Shown: positions 1 to 7,819 of the stretch, piece by piece | Numbering within the stretch: the first letter of the stretch is position 1 | How the letters are laid out: each line of letters begins with the position of its first letter | Source: Pandoraea bronchicola | Lineage (GTDB): Bacteria; Pseudomonadota; Gammaproteobacteria; Burkholderiales; Burkholderiaceae | Direction of reading: 5' to 3' | DNA length: 64,000 bases | Assembly (NCBI RefSeq): GCF_902459805.1 | Contig: NZ_CABPST010000007.1 | Span: forward strand, 1-64,000 | Position numbers and translations under genes: made by a program | Notes under the pieces: generated by a model | What the model saw: only the letters and a program-made list of their open reading frames with translations | The model's database searches: none | Told to the model about the DNA's origin: nothing

Positions 1-84
1 GCGCTGGAAGGCCCCGCGCAGGAGCTGGCGACCAATCCCAAGGTTATCGAGACGTATCTGGGGTTGGCGAAGAAGGCTGCCTGA
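1..84 (+). CDS. livF: Branched-chain amino acid ABC transporter ATPase, C-terminal end (partial)
   Basis: Only the last 27 codons are in the window, ending at TGA 82-84. The peptide has the ending typical of LivF-type ATPases: a short stretch with GPAQEL, then NPKVIETYLG and a basic tail. LivF-type subunits power uptake of leucine, isoleucine and valine or related amides at the inner membrane. The nucleotide-binding motifs lie outside the window, so the call rests on the C-terminal signature and on the terminator that follows. A closely related LivG or urea-transporter ATPase cannot be fully excluded. Confidence 0.6.
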   Translation, partial: ALEGPAQELATNPKVIETYLGLAKKAA

Positions 85-118
85 CACACGTTGCTTGTCA
101 GCCCGTTGCGAAGGAAAG

Positions 119-142
119 GCCCGCCAGTTTGGCGGGCTTTTT
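119..142 (+). terminator. Rho-independent terminator after livF
   Basis: A perfect 8-bp stem (GCCCGCCA at 119-126, TGGCGGGC at 130-137) with a 3-nt loop is followed at once by a T-rich run from 138. It lies 35 bp after the livF stop and closes that transcription unit before the origin region. Confidence 0.85.
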
Positions 143-213
143 CTTTTGCGGGGGACGTGAATTGGCTCGTCAGAGGTTATCCGTCCCCATTTTCTTTGTT
201 GGCAGGCGGTGTG

Positions 214-222
214 TTATCCCCA
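214..222 (+). promoter_or_regulatory. DnaA box, one mismatch
   Basis: TTATCCCCA differs from TTATCCACA at one position. It is the most upstream recognisable box of the putative origin. Confidence 0.45.
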
Positions 223-238
223 GCATGGGCCAAGTCAC

Positions 239-247
239 TTATTCACA
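239..247 (+). promoter_or_regulatory. DnaA box, consensus match
   Basis: TTATTCACA matches TTATNCACA exactly and belongs to the cluster at 214-411. Confidence 0.7.
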
Positions 248-253
248 GTTGCT

Positions 254-272
254 TGTGGATATTTGTGGATAT
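254..272 (-). promoter_or_regulatory. Two tandem near-consensus DnaA boxes
   Basis: TGTGGATAT occurs at 254-262 and again at 264-272. Each is the complement of ATATCCACA, one mismatch from consensus. The 10-bp period, about one helical turn, puts both boxes on the same face of the DNA and next to the perfect box at 239-247. Confidence 0.6.
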
Positions 273-348
273 CCGAAATCTATGGCGCACTGCCGCAATA
301 AGGGGTTTCGCGATTTTCTGAAAAATCTCGCGGAAAAACGACCTGAGG

Positions 349-357
349 TTATCCACA
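349..357 (+). promoter_or_regulatory. DnaA box, consensus match
   Basis: TTATCCACA is an exact strong-type DnaA box. Confidence 0.75.
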
Positions 358-402
358 GAAAAGCAAATTCCCGAAAGCAGTTTGGTCCCTGCTGAACGAG
401 TG

Positions 403-411
403 TGTGGATAA
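403..411 (-). promoter_or_regulatory. DnaA box, consensus match (inverted)
   Basis: TGTGGATAA is the complement of TTATCCACA. It is inverted relative to the box at 349-357 and directly precedes the T-rich stretch at 421-470. Confidence 0.75.
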
Positions 412-472
412 GACGGCTTCTACGTGTTTGGTTTGCAGGCTTTTGGATTTTTCTCTCTGTTTCTCTTTCATG

Positions 473-488
473 GGTTTCACGTGGAACA
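473..488. promoter_or_regulatory. parS: parS-like ParB site 1 (variant)
   Basis: GGTTTCACGTGGAACA differs at two positions from the parS 16-mer TGTTTCACGTGAAACA. Its asymmetric core GTTTCACGTGGAAC is the exact reverse complement of the variant core at sites 2257 and 2541. It lies closest to the DnaA boxes. Confidence 0.6.
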
Positions 489-883
489 TTGATGAGTGAG
501 GTGGTGTTGAGACGCCACTTCCCGCGATTTCGGTGGCGTACCTTTGTCTGTCCGGGCGCCGCGTCAGCGCCCATTCTTCAAACGCCCGTGTCTTGTCCGA
601 GTGTCTGTCCACAGATGCTCTTTGCTCGCCAGCAACTCCAGCAACGGCGATTCATTTCCGATGGTGAGGCAATCATTTGAACCCCGAGGGGCTGCTTGTG
701 AAGCGGGTGGGGGGGCGACGTGGTGGACGAGTCCGAGTGCGGGGTGAAGGCGTCTCCGAGCAGGCACGAGCTGGCGCTAGTTTTGATTTCGTCGAAGGAG
801 AGGAGGGAGCGCCAATTGATGAAGTGCGCATGTGCCGTTTCGCTGAAATCACTCCTCAAGATATTGGCGTATCACTCCCCCCA

Positions 884-899
884 TGTTTCACGTGAAACG
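884..899. promoter_or_regulatory. parS: parS site 2
   Basis: The perfect 14-bp core GTTTCACGTGAAAC with one flanking mismatch at the last base. It opens the regular array, with the next site 226 bp away. Confidence 0.9.
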
Positions 900-1109
900 C
901 ACATGTCGGTGGGCCGATGGCAATGCTCGCGCAATCTTCTATGGAGACGATCGATGTCCTGGTGGGGCGACCTGCTGGATCGGGCACAGCCAATCCATCG
1001 ACGATCCTCGGTGTCCGGAGGCGTGACGCGCGGGGGCGATACCCGCGGGCGGTTGGACATCGCCGGTTCGGTGGCGTCGGGCTAAAAGGGGGAGCGCTTC
1101 CCTCGGCAA

Positions 1110-1125
1110 CGTTTCACGTGAAACA
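1110..1125. promoter_or_regulatory. parS: parS site 3
   Basis: CGTTTCACGTGAAACA has the perfect 14-bp core and one outer mismatch. Confidence 0.9.
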
Positions 1126-1326
1126 TACTGCGGGGGTCCGCAGCATTTGCGCTCCAGGCATTGGTTCGGGAAGTCGATGGCGCACCTACGGAGCGACTCT
1201 CGACGGAAGAGGGCTCGATAAGTCATTGGATTCTCTCCACCTTAGAGGAAGAGGGCGATATTCATGGGTATGGCCGGGCATGATCGGTTTGGCGTCATTG
1301 ATCAAAACCTAGCCAGACGGCCAGGA

Positions 1327-1342
1327 GGTTTCACGTGAAACA
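1327..1342. promoter_or_regulatory. parS: parS site 4
   Basis: GGTTTCACGTGAAACA has the perfect 14-bp core and one outer mismatch. Confidence 0.9.
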
Positions 1343-1562
1343 CACCCATGGGCATCTCTCGGTGCTCGTGCTCGAATGGCTCCGAGGCGATTGTCGGCTT
1401 GCATCATGGAGCGACTTGCAATTGGTGCGCGGTCGAGATCCCGGCATTGTGCACTGACGAAAGCGTGTGCGAGAGCGGGGGAGGCGTAGGGATGCCGGAG
1501 CGTTGCTGCTGGGTGCCAAAGCGCAGCCGCGGCCGGTCGACGCAAGCATCATCCTTCACCGA

Positions 1563-1578
1563 TGTTTCACGTGAAACA
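1563..1578. promoter_or_regulatory. parS: parS site 5 (perfect)
   Basis: TGTTTCACGTGAAACA, an exact match to the bacterial parS 16-mer. Confidence 0.95.
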
Positions 1579-1776
1579 CGCTCGTCGCAGTTTCCGTTGA
1601 TGGCCGGACGATAGCTCGGTGCAGATTGGCGATATACAGACGTAACGCGTTCCCAACCGAGCGCAGTTACCGGTGCTGGTGAGCTTTGCGGCCCGGAGCG
1701 AGCGTGCCACGTGGTGAGCGCCGGGCAACGTCGTTCCGCTGGCTTTGCTTCACGAGCATCTCTCGTTCCTCGCCAG

Positions 1777-1792
1777 TGTTTCACGTGAAACC
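1777..1792. promoter_or_regulatory. parS: parS site 6
   Basis: The perfect 14-bp core; only the last base of the 16-mer differs (C for A). Confidence 0.9.
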
Positions 1793-2015
1793 TGAGCATC
1801 GTGCTCGCTCCTCGTTGCACCGAACAGCCGCCCGGCGGGAGATTGGCGAGGTGGTGGCGGAGCGGCTTTCGATAGAAGCGCAGTTAGGGTGTAGGTGATT
1901 TTCGCCGCCCCGAAGCGTGAGCGGGGCAGGGTGTCTGTGGATGCCGGGAGGTTTTCGAGACGGGTGTCAGTGGCCCGTTGCTGTTGAGTCAAAGCCATCC
2001 CTCATCCTTCTTCAA

Positions 2016-2031
2016 CGTTTCACGTGAAACA
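2016..2031. promoter_or_regulatory. parS: parS site 7
   Basis: CGTTTCACGTGAAACA has the perfect 14-bp core and one outer mismatch. Confidence 0.9.
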
Positions 2032-2256
2032 TCCCCCGTCGAGCGCGTTTTTGATTGGGCCTGGACAAATAGTCCGACGGCGATTGTCCGTGACCTGATG
2101 GCGCGACTTACAAAGGGCGCGAGGCCAGAGTGCCGTGTTCGTTGACGTTCGGGGGGTGAGCGCGGGATTCGGGCATCCGGGCACTCGGGGTTCTGGCTAT
2201 CCGGCGCCGACGATCCGGCCATCATTGGCTCAAAACAGGGTCGATCCAATCCCGGG

Positions 2257-2272
2257 CGTTCCACGTGAAACA
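2257..2272. promoter_or_regulatory. parS: parS-like site 8 (variant)
   Basis: CGTTCCACGTGAAACA has T-to-C in the left half of the core. It keeps the 241-bp array spacing on both sides. Confidence 0.7.
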
Positions 2273-2497
2273 CGGTGCCCGACGCCCTTTTTGGCGCTGC
2301 CTGAGCGAACGGATCATGGAGAGACTGCCGGTCCCTCGATGGAGCGACTTTACCGTCGCGTGCCGTCGCGTGCCGTCGTGGCATCGACGGCTCCCGCCTT
2401 CCCGGGAAGGGGCGCCGAGGACATCCGTCTAATATGTGTGCATTCGGCACCATCGACCGACGCTGCCAAAGGCCGAACGCCCGCTCGGTGCTCGCGA

Positions 2498-2513
2498 TGT
2501 TTCACGTGAAACC
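2498..2513. promoter_or_regulatory. parS: parS site 9
   Basis: The perfect 14-bp core with one mismatch at the last base. It is the last site in regular spacing; the next follows after only 43 bp. Confidence 0.9.
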
Positions 2514-2540
2514 GTCCCCAAATCCGTCGTTTTCCACTCA

Positions 2541-2556
2541 CGTTCCACGTGAAACA
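2541..2556. promoter_or_regulatory. parS: parS-like site 10 (variant)
   Basis: CGTTCCACGTGAAACA is identical over 16 bp to the variant at 2257. It lies 36 bp before the TATAAT of the putative mnmG promoter, so bound ParB could affect that promoter. Confidence 0.7.
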
Positions 2557-2565
2557 CTCGGGCAG

Positions 2566-2597
2566 TTACAAATGATGCACCGCAATACCGCTATAAT
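2566..2597 (+). promoter_or_regulatory. Putative mnmG promoter
   Basis: A perfect -10 hexamer TATAAT at 2592-2597 has TTACAA at 2566-2571 upstream. The 20-bp spacer is longer than ideal, so the -35 assignment is weak. It would drive mnmG and probably rsmG. Confidence 0.4.
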
Positions 2598-2645
2598 TCC
2601 GCAATTACCGAATATAGAGAGTTTGCCGCGCGCGGCAAAATTGCG

Positions 2646-4619
2646 ATGCTTTATCCAACCGAGTTCGACGTGATCGTGGTGGGTGGCGGCCATGCCGGCA
2701 CCGAGGCTGCGCTCGCCTCGGCCCGCATGGGCTGTAAAACACTTCTGCTCACCCACAACATCGAGACGCTCGGTCAGATGAGCTGCAATCCCTCCATTGG
2801 CGGGATCGGCAAAGGCCATCTCGTCAAAGAGGTCGATGCGCTGGGCGGCGCCATGGCTGCTGCAACGGATGAGGGCGGCATTCAGTTTCGTATTCTGAAT
2901 TCGTCCAAAGGGCCGGCCGTGCGTGCCACCCGCGCCCAAGCTGACCGGATTCTCTACAAGCAGGCCATTCGTCAGCGTCTGGAGAATCAACCTAATCTCT
3001 GGCTTTTCCAACAAGCCGTTGAAGACCTCATCGTCGACGGTGAGCGCGTCGTTGGCGCCGTGACCCAAGTGGGACTGCGCTTCCGTGCTCGTGCCGTCGT
3101 GCTGACCGCCGGGACTTTCCTCGACGGCAAGATCCACGTGGGCTTGAATAACTACGTGGGCGGTCGCGCCGGAGACCCGGCTGCGGTCAGCCTGTCGGCG
3201 CGCCTCAAAGAGTTGAAGTTGCCGCAAGGGCGGTTGAAGACAGGTACACCACCGCGTATCGATGGTCGCTCCGTCGACTTCTCCGTCCTTGAGGAGCAGC
3301 CCGGCGATCTCGATCCGGTGCCCGTGTTCTCGTTTCTCGGCCGCCCGGAACAACATCCGCGCCAAGTGCCGTGCTGGGTGACGCATACCAACGAGCGGAC
3401 CCACGATATCATCCGGGCCGGACTCGACCGGTCGCCGATGTACACGGGCGTCATTGAAGGGGTCGGCCCGCGCTATTGCCCGTCGATCGAGGACAAGATT
3501 CATCGTTTTGCCGATAAGACGTCGCACCAGATCTATCTCGAGCCCGAAGGGCTGACGACCAACGAGTTCTATCCGAACGGCATCTCGACCAGCCTGCCTT
3601 TCGATGTGCAGCTTGAACTTGTCCGCTCGATGAAAGGCATGGAGAACGCCTACATTCTGCGCCCGGGCTATGCCATCGAATACGACTACTTCGACCCGCG
3701 CGGACTGCGCAGCTCGCTCGAAACGCGTGTGATTTCGGGCCTCTTCTTCGCCGGCCAGATCAATGGCACGACCGGCTACGAAGAAGCTGCCGCGCAAGGG
3801 CTGCTCGCCGGTATCAATGCCGCACTGCAAGTGCAGGGGCGCGATGCCTGGTGCCCGCGACGCGACCAAGCCTACCTCGGTGTGCTGGTTGACGACTTGA
3901 TTACGCGTGGCGTGTCGGAGCCGTACCGCATGTTCACCAGCCGTGCAGAGTATCGCTTGTCGCTGCGGGAGGACAATGCCGACATGCGTCTGACGGAAGT
4001 CGGCCGCGAACTCGGGGTGGTCGACGACGTTCGTTGGGAAGCGTTCTGCCGCAAACGTGACGCTGTTTCACGTGAAACAGAACGTCTCAAATCGACGTGG
4101 GTGAATCCGAAGACCTTCCCGGCAGAAGATGCCGTGCCATTGCTCGGTAAGGCTATCGATCACGAGTATTCGCTGGCCGATCTGCTGCGTCGCCCGGAAG
4201 TCGGGTATGACGCGCTGATGGCAGTGCAGGGCGGTCGTCTCGCGCCCGAAGGGCCATTGGCCGACGATCCGCTGCAAGCCAACCAGATTCGCGAACAGAT
4301 CGAGATCGCGGTGAAGTATCAGGGCTATATCGACCGTCAGGCGGATGAGATCGTGCGCAAGGAAGCCAACGAGAACACCGTGCTGCCCGCCACCATCGAC
4401 TACAACGAGGTCCGGGGCCTGTCGATCGAAGTGCGCCAGAAGCTCAATGCGCAGCGGCCCGAGACGCTGGGGCAGGCATCACGCATCTCCGGCGTGACGC
4501 CTGCGGCAATCTCGTTGCTGATGATCCATCTCAAGAAAGGACTCGGACGCCGCCGCGCGTCGGAGGACACGACTGCCGACGCCGCCACCGCCGATGACGG
4601 CGGTCAGCACGCCGCCTGA
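2646..4619 (+). CDS. mnmG: tRNA uridine-5-carboxymethylaminomethyl modification enzyme MnmG (GidA)
   Basis: 657 aa, a full-length MnmG. With MnmE it installs the cmnm5 group on wobble uridine 34 of several tRNAs, using FAD and methylene-tetrahydrofolate in the cytoplasm. The FAD-binding GGGHAG is at residues 13-18, the conserved Cys in [12 protein letters not shown] at residue 47, and a second conserved Cys in YCPSIEDK near residue 278. The start at 2646 gives the usual [15 protein letters not shown] opening. The C-terminal extension after about residue 640 is Ala/Asp-rich. A perfect parS at 4064-4079 is embedded in frame and encodes the VSRET segment. It is followed by rsmG after 12 bp, the usual gid pair. 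Confidence 0.97.
   Translation: MLYPTEFDVIVVGGGHAGTEAALASARMGCKTLLLTHNIETLGQMSCNPSIGGIGKGHLVKEVDALGGAMAAATDEGGIQFRILNSSKGPAVRATRAQADRILYKQAIRQRLENQPNLWLFQQAVEDLIVDGERVVGAVTQVGLRFRARAVVLTAGTFLDGKIHVGLNNYVGGRAGDPAAVSLSARLKELKLPQGRLKTGTPPRIDGRSVDFSVLEEQPGDLDPVPVFSFLGRPEQHPRQVPCWVTHTNERTHDIIRAGLDRSPMYTGVIEGVGPRYCPSIEDKIHRFADKTSHQIYLEPEGLTTNEFYPNGISTSLPFDVQLELVRSMKGMENAYILRPGYAIEYDYFDPRGLRSSLETRVISGLFFAGQINGTTGYEEAAAQGLLAGINAALQVQGRDAWCPRRDQAYLGVLVDDLITRGVSEPYRMFTSRAEYRLSLREDNADMRLTEVGRELGVVDDVRWEAFCRKRDAVSRETERLKSTWVNPKTFPAEDAVPLLGKAIDHEYSLADLLRRPEVGYDALMAVQGGRLAPEGPLADDPLQANQIREQIEIAVKYQGYIDRQADEIVRKEANENTVLPATIDYNEVRGLSIEVRQKLNAQRPETLGQASRISGVTPAAISLLMIHLKKGLGRRRASEDTTADAATADDGGQHAA
4064..4079. 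promoter_or_regulatory. parS: parS site 11 (perfect, inside mnmG)
   Basis: TGTTTCACGTGAAACA, an exact 16-bp match inside the mnmG reading frame, 1.5 kb from the main cluster. The codons read V-S-R-E-T, so centromere function and protein sequence are constrained together here. Confidence 0.9.
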
Positions 4620-4631
4620 CGCGGAGACTTC

Positions 4632-5312
4632 ATGACTGATCCGCGAAAGGCTGCCGCCAGCGGCGGCAATGACCTGGCTATGCTGTTAGCCGATGGCATA
4701 CGGCAACTGGGCTTGTCCATTAGCGACGAGCAACAGGCGCGTCTGCTCGATTTTCAGGCATTGTTGGCGAAATGGAATGCCTCGCTCCAGATGACCTCGA
4801 TCCGAGATCCGCGGCAGATGGTCATCAAGCACCTGCTCGATTCCCTCTCGATTCTGCCGCGCCTGGATCGTGAGCCAATTTCACGTGTGCTTGATGTGGG
4901 CTCAGGTGGCGGGCTGCCCGGTGTCGTGCTCGCGATGGTGCGTCCCGACTGGCAGGTGACGGTAAACGACATCGTCCACAAGAAGACCGCGTTCCTCACC
5001 CAGGCGCGCGCAACGTTCAAGCTGACCAACCTGACGGTCGTGACCGGCCGGGTCGAGTCGCTCGTCGTCGGCAAGGAAGTCCCGGCACCATTCGACGCTA
5101 TCGTCTCGCGTGCCTTCGCCGAACTGTCTGATTTCGTCACGCTCGCTCGAGATTTGCTCGCACCCGGCGGTAGTTTCTGGGCCATGAAGGGTGTGGCGGC
5201 CGAGAGCGAACTGGCGTTGCCGGCCGGCTGTGAGCTGGTCGAACGCTTGCCGCTGAACGTACCGTTTCTTGACGCCGAGCGTCATTTGCTTCGCGTAAAG
5301 GTGACGGCATGA
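4632..5312 (+). CDS. rsmG: 16S rRNA (guanine-527-N7)-methyltransferase RsmG (GidB)
   Basis: 226 aa. It methylates G527 of 16S rRNA with S-adenosylmethionine; loss commonly gives low-level streptomycin resistance. The SAM-binding motif [11 protein letters not shown] is at about residues 87-97 of a Rossmann-type fold, preceded by the family segment [10 protein letters not shown] (63-72). It starts 12 bp after mnmG with GGAG upstream and overlaps the lipocalin gene by 4 bp (ATGA), so the three are probably co-transcribed. Length is normal for the family with a slightly long N-terminus. Confidence 0.96.
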   Translation: MTDPRKAAASGGNDLAMLLADGIRQLGLSISDEQQARLLDFQALLAKWNASLQMTSIRDPRQMVIKHLLDSLSILPRLDREPISRVLDVGSGGGLPGVVLAMVRPDWQVTVNDIVHKKTAFLTQARATFKLTNLTVVTGRVESLVVGKEVPAPFDAIVSRAFAELSDFVTLARDLLAPGGSFWAMKGVAAESELALPAGCELVERLPLNVPFLDAERHLLRVKVTA

Positions 5313-5893
5313 ACAAACTGACCCGTTGGATCGGGACGGCCATGGTAGGCCTGTCGGTGGTCGCCGCCGTTGCCTGGGCGCAGTCCGGCCAGGAATCTCT
5401 GACGACGCGTGTGCGTCCGGTGCAGAAGATCGATAAGGCGCGCTACGTTGGCACCTGGTACGAAATAGCACGCTATCCGAATTTCTTCGAGAGAAAATGT
5501 GTGTCGGATGTGACCGCGGAATACGTGGCGCGAGAGGACGGCCGGATCGAAGTCACGAACAAGTGTCGCAAGGATGACGGCACCTGGGCCAGTGACACCG
5601 GTCAGGCGCGCACCGACGGGCAGGGCACCGGTACGGCACGCTTCAAAGTCACCTTCGCACCTGACTGGTTGCGCTGGATTCCCTGGCTTTGGGCGAACTA
5701 CTGGGTTATCGTGCTCGACGGCGACTACCAGTTTGCCGCTGTCGGAGAGCCGAGTCGCGAGTATCTCTGGATTCTCTCGCGCACGCCGACACTCGACGAA
5801 AATGCACTGAATCAAATGCGTGCCCAGTTGCGCAAGCAGGGCTACGACACCGACAAACTGGTGCTGACGCCCCAAAAGGCGAGCGCCCCTTGA
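5309..5893 (+). CDS. Lipocalin family protein (Blc-like), exported
   Basis: 194 aa. The first 24 residues form a signal peptide (basic start, hydrophobic core, AWA before Q25). There is no Cys at the cleavage site, so a periplasmic protein is more likely than a lipoprotein. The lipocalin signature [11 protein letters not shown] is at residues 48-58, and the later motifs around [14 protein letters not shown] and YLWILSRTP match bacterial lipocalins of the Blc group. Cys64 and Cys86 could form a disulfide. Family members bind lysophospholipids or other small hydrophobic ligands at the envelope; the ligand here is unknown. The 4-bp overlap with rsmG indicates translational coupling, an odd partner for an rRNA methyltransferase. 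Confidence 0.88.
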   Translation: MNKLTRWIGTAMVGLSVVAAVAWAQSGQESLTTRVRPVQKIDKARYVGTWYEIARYPNFFERKCVSDVTAEYVAREDGRIEVTNKCRKDDGTWASDTGQARTDGQGTGTARFKVTFAPDWLRWIPWLWANYWVIVLDGDYQFAAVGEPSREYLWILSRTPTLDENALNQMRAQLRKQGYDTDKLVLTPQKASAP

Positions 5894-6097
5894 GCACAAC
5901 GCGCCGGCGCCTCTGACGCCGGCCGGCAAGCGCAATAACTGAGCTTTGCTCAGAAAATCGAATTTGCGGGAAGTATCGGTTTGCGGGCGGCATGCTGGCA
6001 GTGGCTGGCAGTACGACGAGTTCGCATTTCCGGTGCTATCCCGGCATCATCTGCATCAATCGCATCAACACGGCAGCATTCGGAGGACTACATCGGC

Positions 6098-6868
6098 ATG
6101 GCGAAAATTTTCTGCGTGGCCAATCAGAAGGGCGGCGTCGGCAAGACGACCACCACGGTGAACCTCGCTGCCGGATTGGCGTCGCACGGGCAGCGGGTCT
6201 TGTTGGTCGACCTCGATCCTCAGGGTAATGCGACGATGGGCAGCGGCATCGACAAGGCCGCACTCGAGTCGAGCGTGTACGAAGTGCTGGTCGATGGTGC
6301 CGATGTCACGACGAGCTGCCAGCGATCGGAATCCGGCAGTTACGATGTGCTGCCCGCCAACCGTGAATTGGCGGGGGCTGACGTGGAACTTGTTTCGCTC
6401 GAGAATCGCGACACGCGACTGAAGCAGGCGCTCGCCAAAGTCGACGACGCTTACGATTTCGTCCTCATCGATTGCCCGCCGACCCTCTCGCTGCTCACGC
6501 TCAACGGGCTGTGCGCGGCACACGGCGTGATTATCCCGATGCAGTGCGAATATTTCGCGCTGGAAGGGCTGTCGGATCTCGTCAACACGATCAAGCAGGT
6601 ACACGCGAATCTGAATCGCGACCTGAAGGTGATCGGGCTGCTGCGTGTGATGTTCGATCCGCGTATCACGCTGCAGCAACAAGTCTCGGAGCAGCTCAAG
6701 GAGCACTTCGGGGACAAGGTTTTCAACGCGATCATTCCGCGCAATGTGCGACTCGCCGAAGCGCCGAGCTACGGCATGCCGGGCGTCGTTTTCGATCCCG
6801 CGTCGCGCGGTGCGAAGGCGTATCTGCAGTTCGGCGCGGAAATGATCGCGCGCATTCAAACTATGTAA
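6098..6868 (+). CDS. parA: Chromosome partitioning ATPase ParA (Soj)
   Basis: 256 aa from the ATG at 6098, with GGAGG at 6082-6086. An upstream in-frame start at 5981 would add 39 residues unlike any ParA and is rejected. The deviant Walker A KGGVGKTTTTVNLA begins at residue 11, and Walker B VLIDCPPTLSLLT follows. The protein forms ATP-dependent nucleoid-bound dimers and moves ParB-parS complexes during origin segregation. It lacks an N-terminal HTH, as expected for chromosomal (type Ib-like) ParA. parB follows 27 bp later, and the parS array is upstream. Confidence 0.96.
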   Translation: MAKIFCVANQKGGVGKTTTTVNLAAGLASHGQRVLLVDLDPQGNATMGSGIDKAALESSVYEVLVDGADVTTSCQRSESGSYDVLPANRELAGADVELVSLENRDTRLKQALAKVDDAYDFVLIDCPPTLSLLTLNGLCAAHGVIIPMQCEYFALEGLSDLVNTIKQVHANLNRDLKVIGLLRVMFDPRITLQQQVSEQLKEHFGDKVFNAIIPRNVRLAEAPSYGMPGVVFDPASRGAKAYLQFGAEMIARIQTM

Positions 6869-6895
6869 GGCGCAATCGCGCAGGAACGCATTGTC

Positions 6896-7795
6896 ATGGC
6901 GACCAAGACCAACGCACTGAAAAAAAAGGGCCTGGGCCGCGGCCTCGAAGCGCTGCTCGGCGCGCATGCCGATAACCACAATGGCGCGACCGAGGCGGGT
7001 GCCGACGGTGCGCCGTCGGTCATGTCTCTCGAGCGCCTTCAGGCCGGTAAGTATCAACCGCGCACGCGCATGGATGAAGGCGCATTGCAGGAACTCGCGG
7101 CGAGTATTCGCGCGCAGGGCCTGATGCAGCCGATTCTGGTGCGTCGTGTCGATGGTGAGAAGTACGAAATTATTGCGGGCGAGCGACGCTTCCGCGCCGC
7201 GCGCATCGCCGGGCTGGCCGAAGTGCCGGTGCTCGTGCGAGACGTGCCCGATGAAGCTGCCGCGGCGATGGCGCTCATCGAGAACATTCAGCGCGAAGAC
7301 CTGAATCCGCTCGAAGAAGCGCAGGGCATTCAACGTCTGCTCGGCGAATTCAATTACACGCACGAACAGGCTGCGGAGTCGCTCGGCCGCTCGCGTAGCG
7401 CGGTGTCGAACCTGCTGCGTCTGCTCAATCTCGCGCAACCGGTGCAGACAATGCTGCTCGCGGGCGATCTCGACATGGGGCACGCCCGTGCGCTGCTCGC
7501 CGTCGACGCCGCGACGCAGATCACGCTCGCCAATCAAGTGGTGAACAAGCGTCTATCGGTGCGCGATACAGAGCGGATCGTCAACGCATCGCTGAAACCG
7601 CAGGGTGACGGCATTCGTCGCCGCTCGGCGGAAGAGGGCGGTCGCGATGTGACACGTCTCGAAGAAGAGCTATCGGATCTGCTCGCATCGAACGTCAAGA
7701 TCAAGGTCGGCCGTAAAGGCGCCGGACAACTCACGATCGACTTCGGCAGCCTCGATGCGCTCGACGGCATTCTCGCGCGCATTCGCGCCGAGTAA
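6896..7795 (+). CDS. parB: Chromosome partitioning protein ParB, CTP-dependent parS-binding clamp
   Basis: 299 aa, normal for the family. The N-terminal ParA-contacting segment KKGLGRGLEALLG is at residues 10-22. The ParB/Srx domain has YQPRTRMDEGALQELAASI (53-71) and the CTP-binding GERRFRAARIAGL (95-107). The helix-turn-helix that reads parS is around residues 155-180 (THEQAAESLGRSRSAVSNLL), and the C-terminal part dimerises. ParB loads at parS, closes as a clamp and spreads. Its targets are very probably the eleven sites listed upstream. An anion-permease gene follows 24 bp later, apparently in the same transcript. Confidence 0.96.
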   Translation: MATKTNALKKKGLGRGLEALLGAHADNHNGATEAGADGAPSVMSLERLQAGKYQPRTRMDEGALQELAASIRAQGLMQPILVRRVDGEKYEIIAGERRFRAARIAGLAEVPVLVRDVPDEAAAAMALIENIQREDLNPLEEAQGIQRLLGEFNYTHEQAAESLGRSRSAVSNLLRLLNLAQPVQTMLLAGDLDMGHARALLAVDAATQITLANQVVNKRLSVRDTERIVNASLKPQGDGIRRRSAEEGGRDVTRLEEELSDLLASNVKIKVGRKGAGQLTIDFGSLDALDGILARIRAE

Positions 7796-7819
7796 GTTCG
7801 GCCTACTGAGCGACCATCC

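Larger units (their letters stand above)
177..475. other. oriC: Putative chromosomal replication origin (DnaA-box cluster)
   Basis: Within about 240 bp there are three perfect DnaA boxes (TTATNCACA) at 239-247, 349-357 and, inverted, 403-411. There are also two one-mismatch boxes in tandem at 254-262 and 264-272 and a one-mismatch box at 214-222. A T-rich stretch follows at about 421-470 and could be the unwinding element. The region is non-coding, adjoins a dense parS cluster and lies upstream of mnmG-rsmG-parAB, a gene group that commonly flanks bacterial origins. No dnaA gene is in the window, so the call rests on boxes and context. Strand-asymmetry (GC skew) analysis of the complete replicon would be decisive. 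Confidence 0.7.
884..2497. repeat. Seven decayed tandem repeats of 214-241 bp, each starting with parS
   Basis: Taking each parS as the left edge, the units start at 884, 1110, 1327, 1563, 1777, 2016 and 2257, and the last ends before the site at 2498. Beyond parS, a GCGAC(T/C)-like motif recurs at offsets +83, +83, +84, +87 and +87 (967, 1193, 1411, 2103, 2344), with the variant GCGGCT at +85 in the unit at 1777 and a weaker GCGTTC at +84 in the unit at 1563. A second motif near GGATGCCGG or GGCATCCGG recurs at about +156 to +171 (1055, 1278, 1490, 1939, 2172, 2419). The stretch TCATCCTTC precedes the sites at 1563 and 2016 with identical spacing. The pattern suggests old tandem duplication followed by drift in which only the ParB sites stayed intact. 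No plausible gene was found in the array. Confidence 0.7.

Noticed and set aside
884-2513. Regular array mistaken for CRISPR
   Set aside because: The repeats are 14-16 bp palindromes with intervals over 200 bp, the intervals are related to one another, no cas gene is present, and parAB is adjacent.
91-2673. Many short open frames on both strands of the origin/parS region, several containing VSRET or FHVK
   Set aside because: The shared residues are only translations of parS in different frames. The frames lack ribosome sites and similarity to one another outside parS.
2538-3869. 443-codon antisense frame over mnmG
   Set aside because: Mirror frame of a GC-rich gene; codon pattern is that of the complementary strand of mnmG.
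4876-4891. TTTCACGTG in rsmG as another parS
   Set aside because: The right half does not match; about seven of 16 positions differ from parS.
5903-5923. GC hairpin after the lipocalin gene as a terminator
   Set aside because: The stem is perfect over 7 bp but no T-run follows on either strand.
6065-7537. 490-codon antisense frame over parA and parB
   Set aside because: Shadow of two clearly identified genes.
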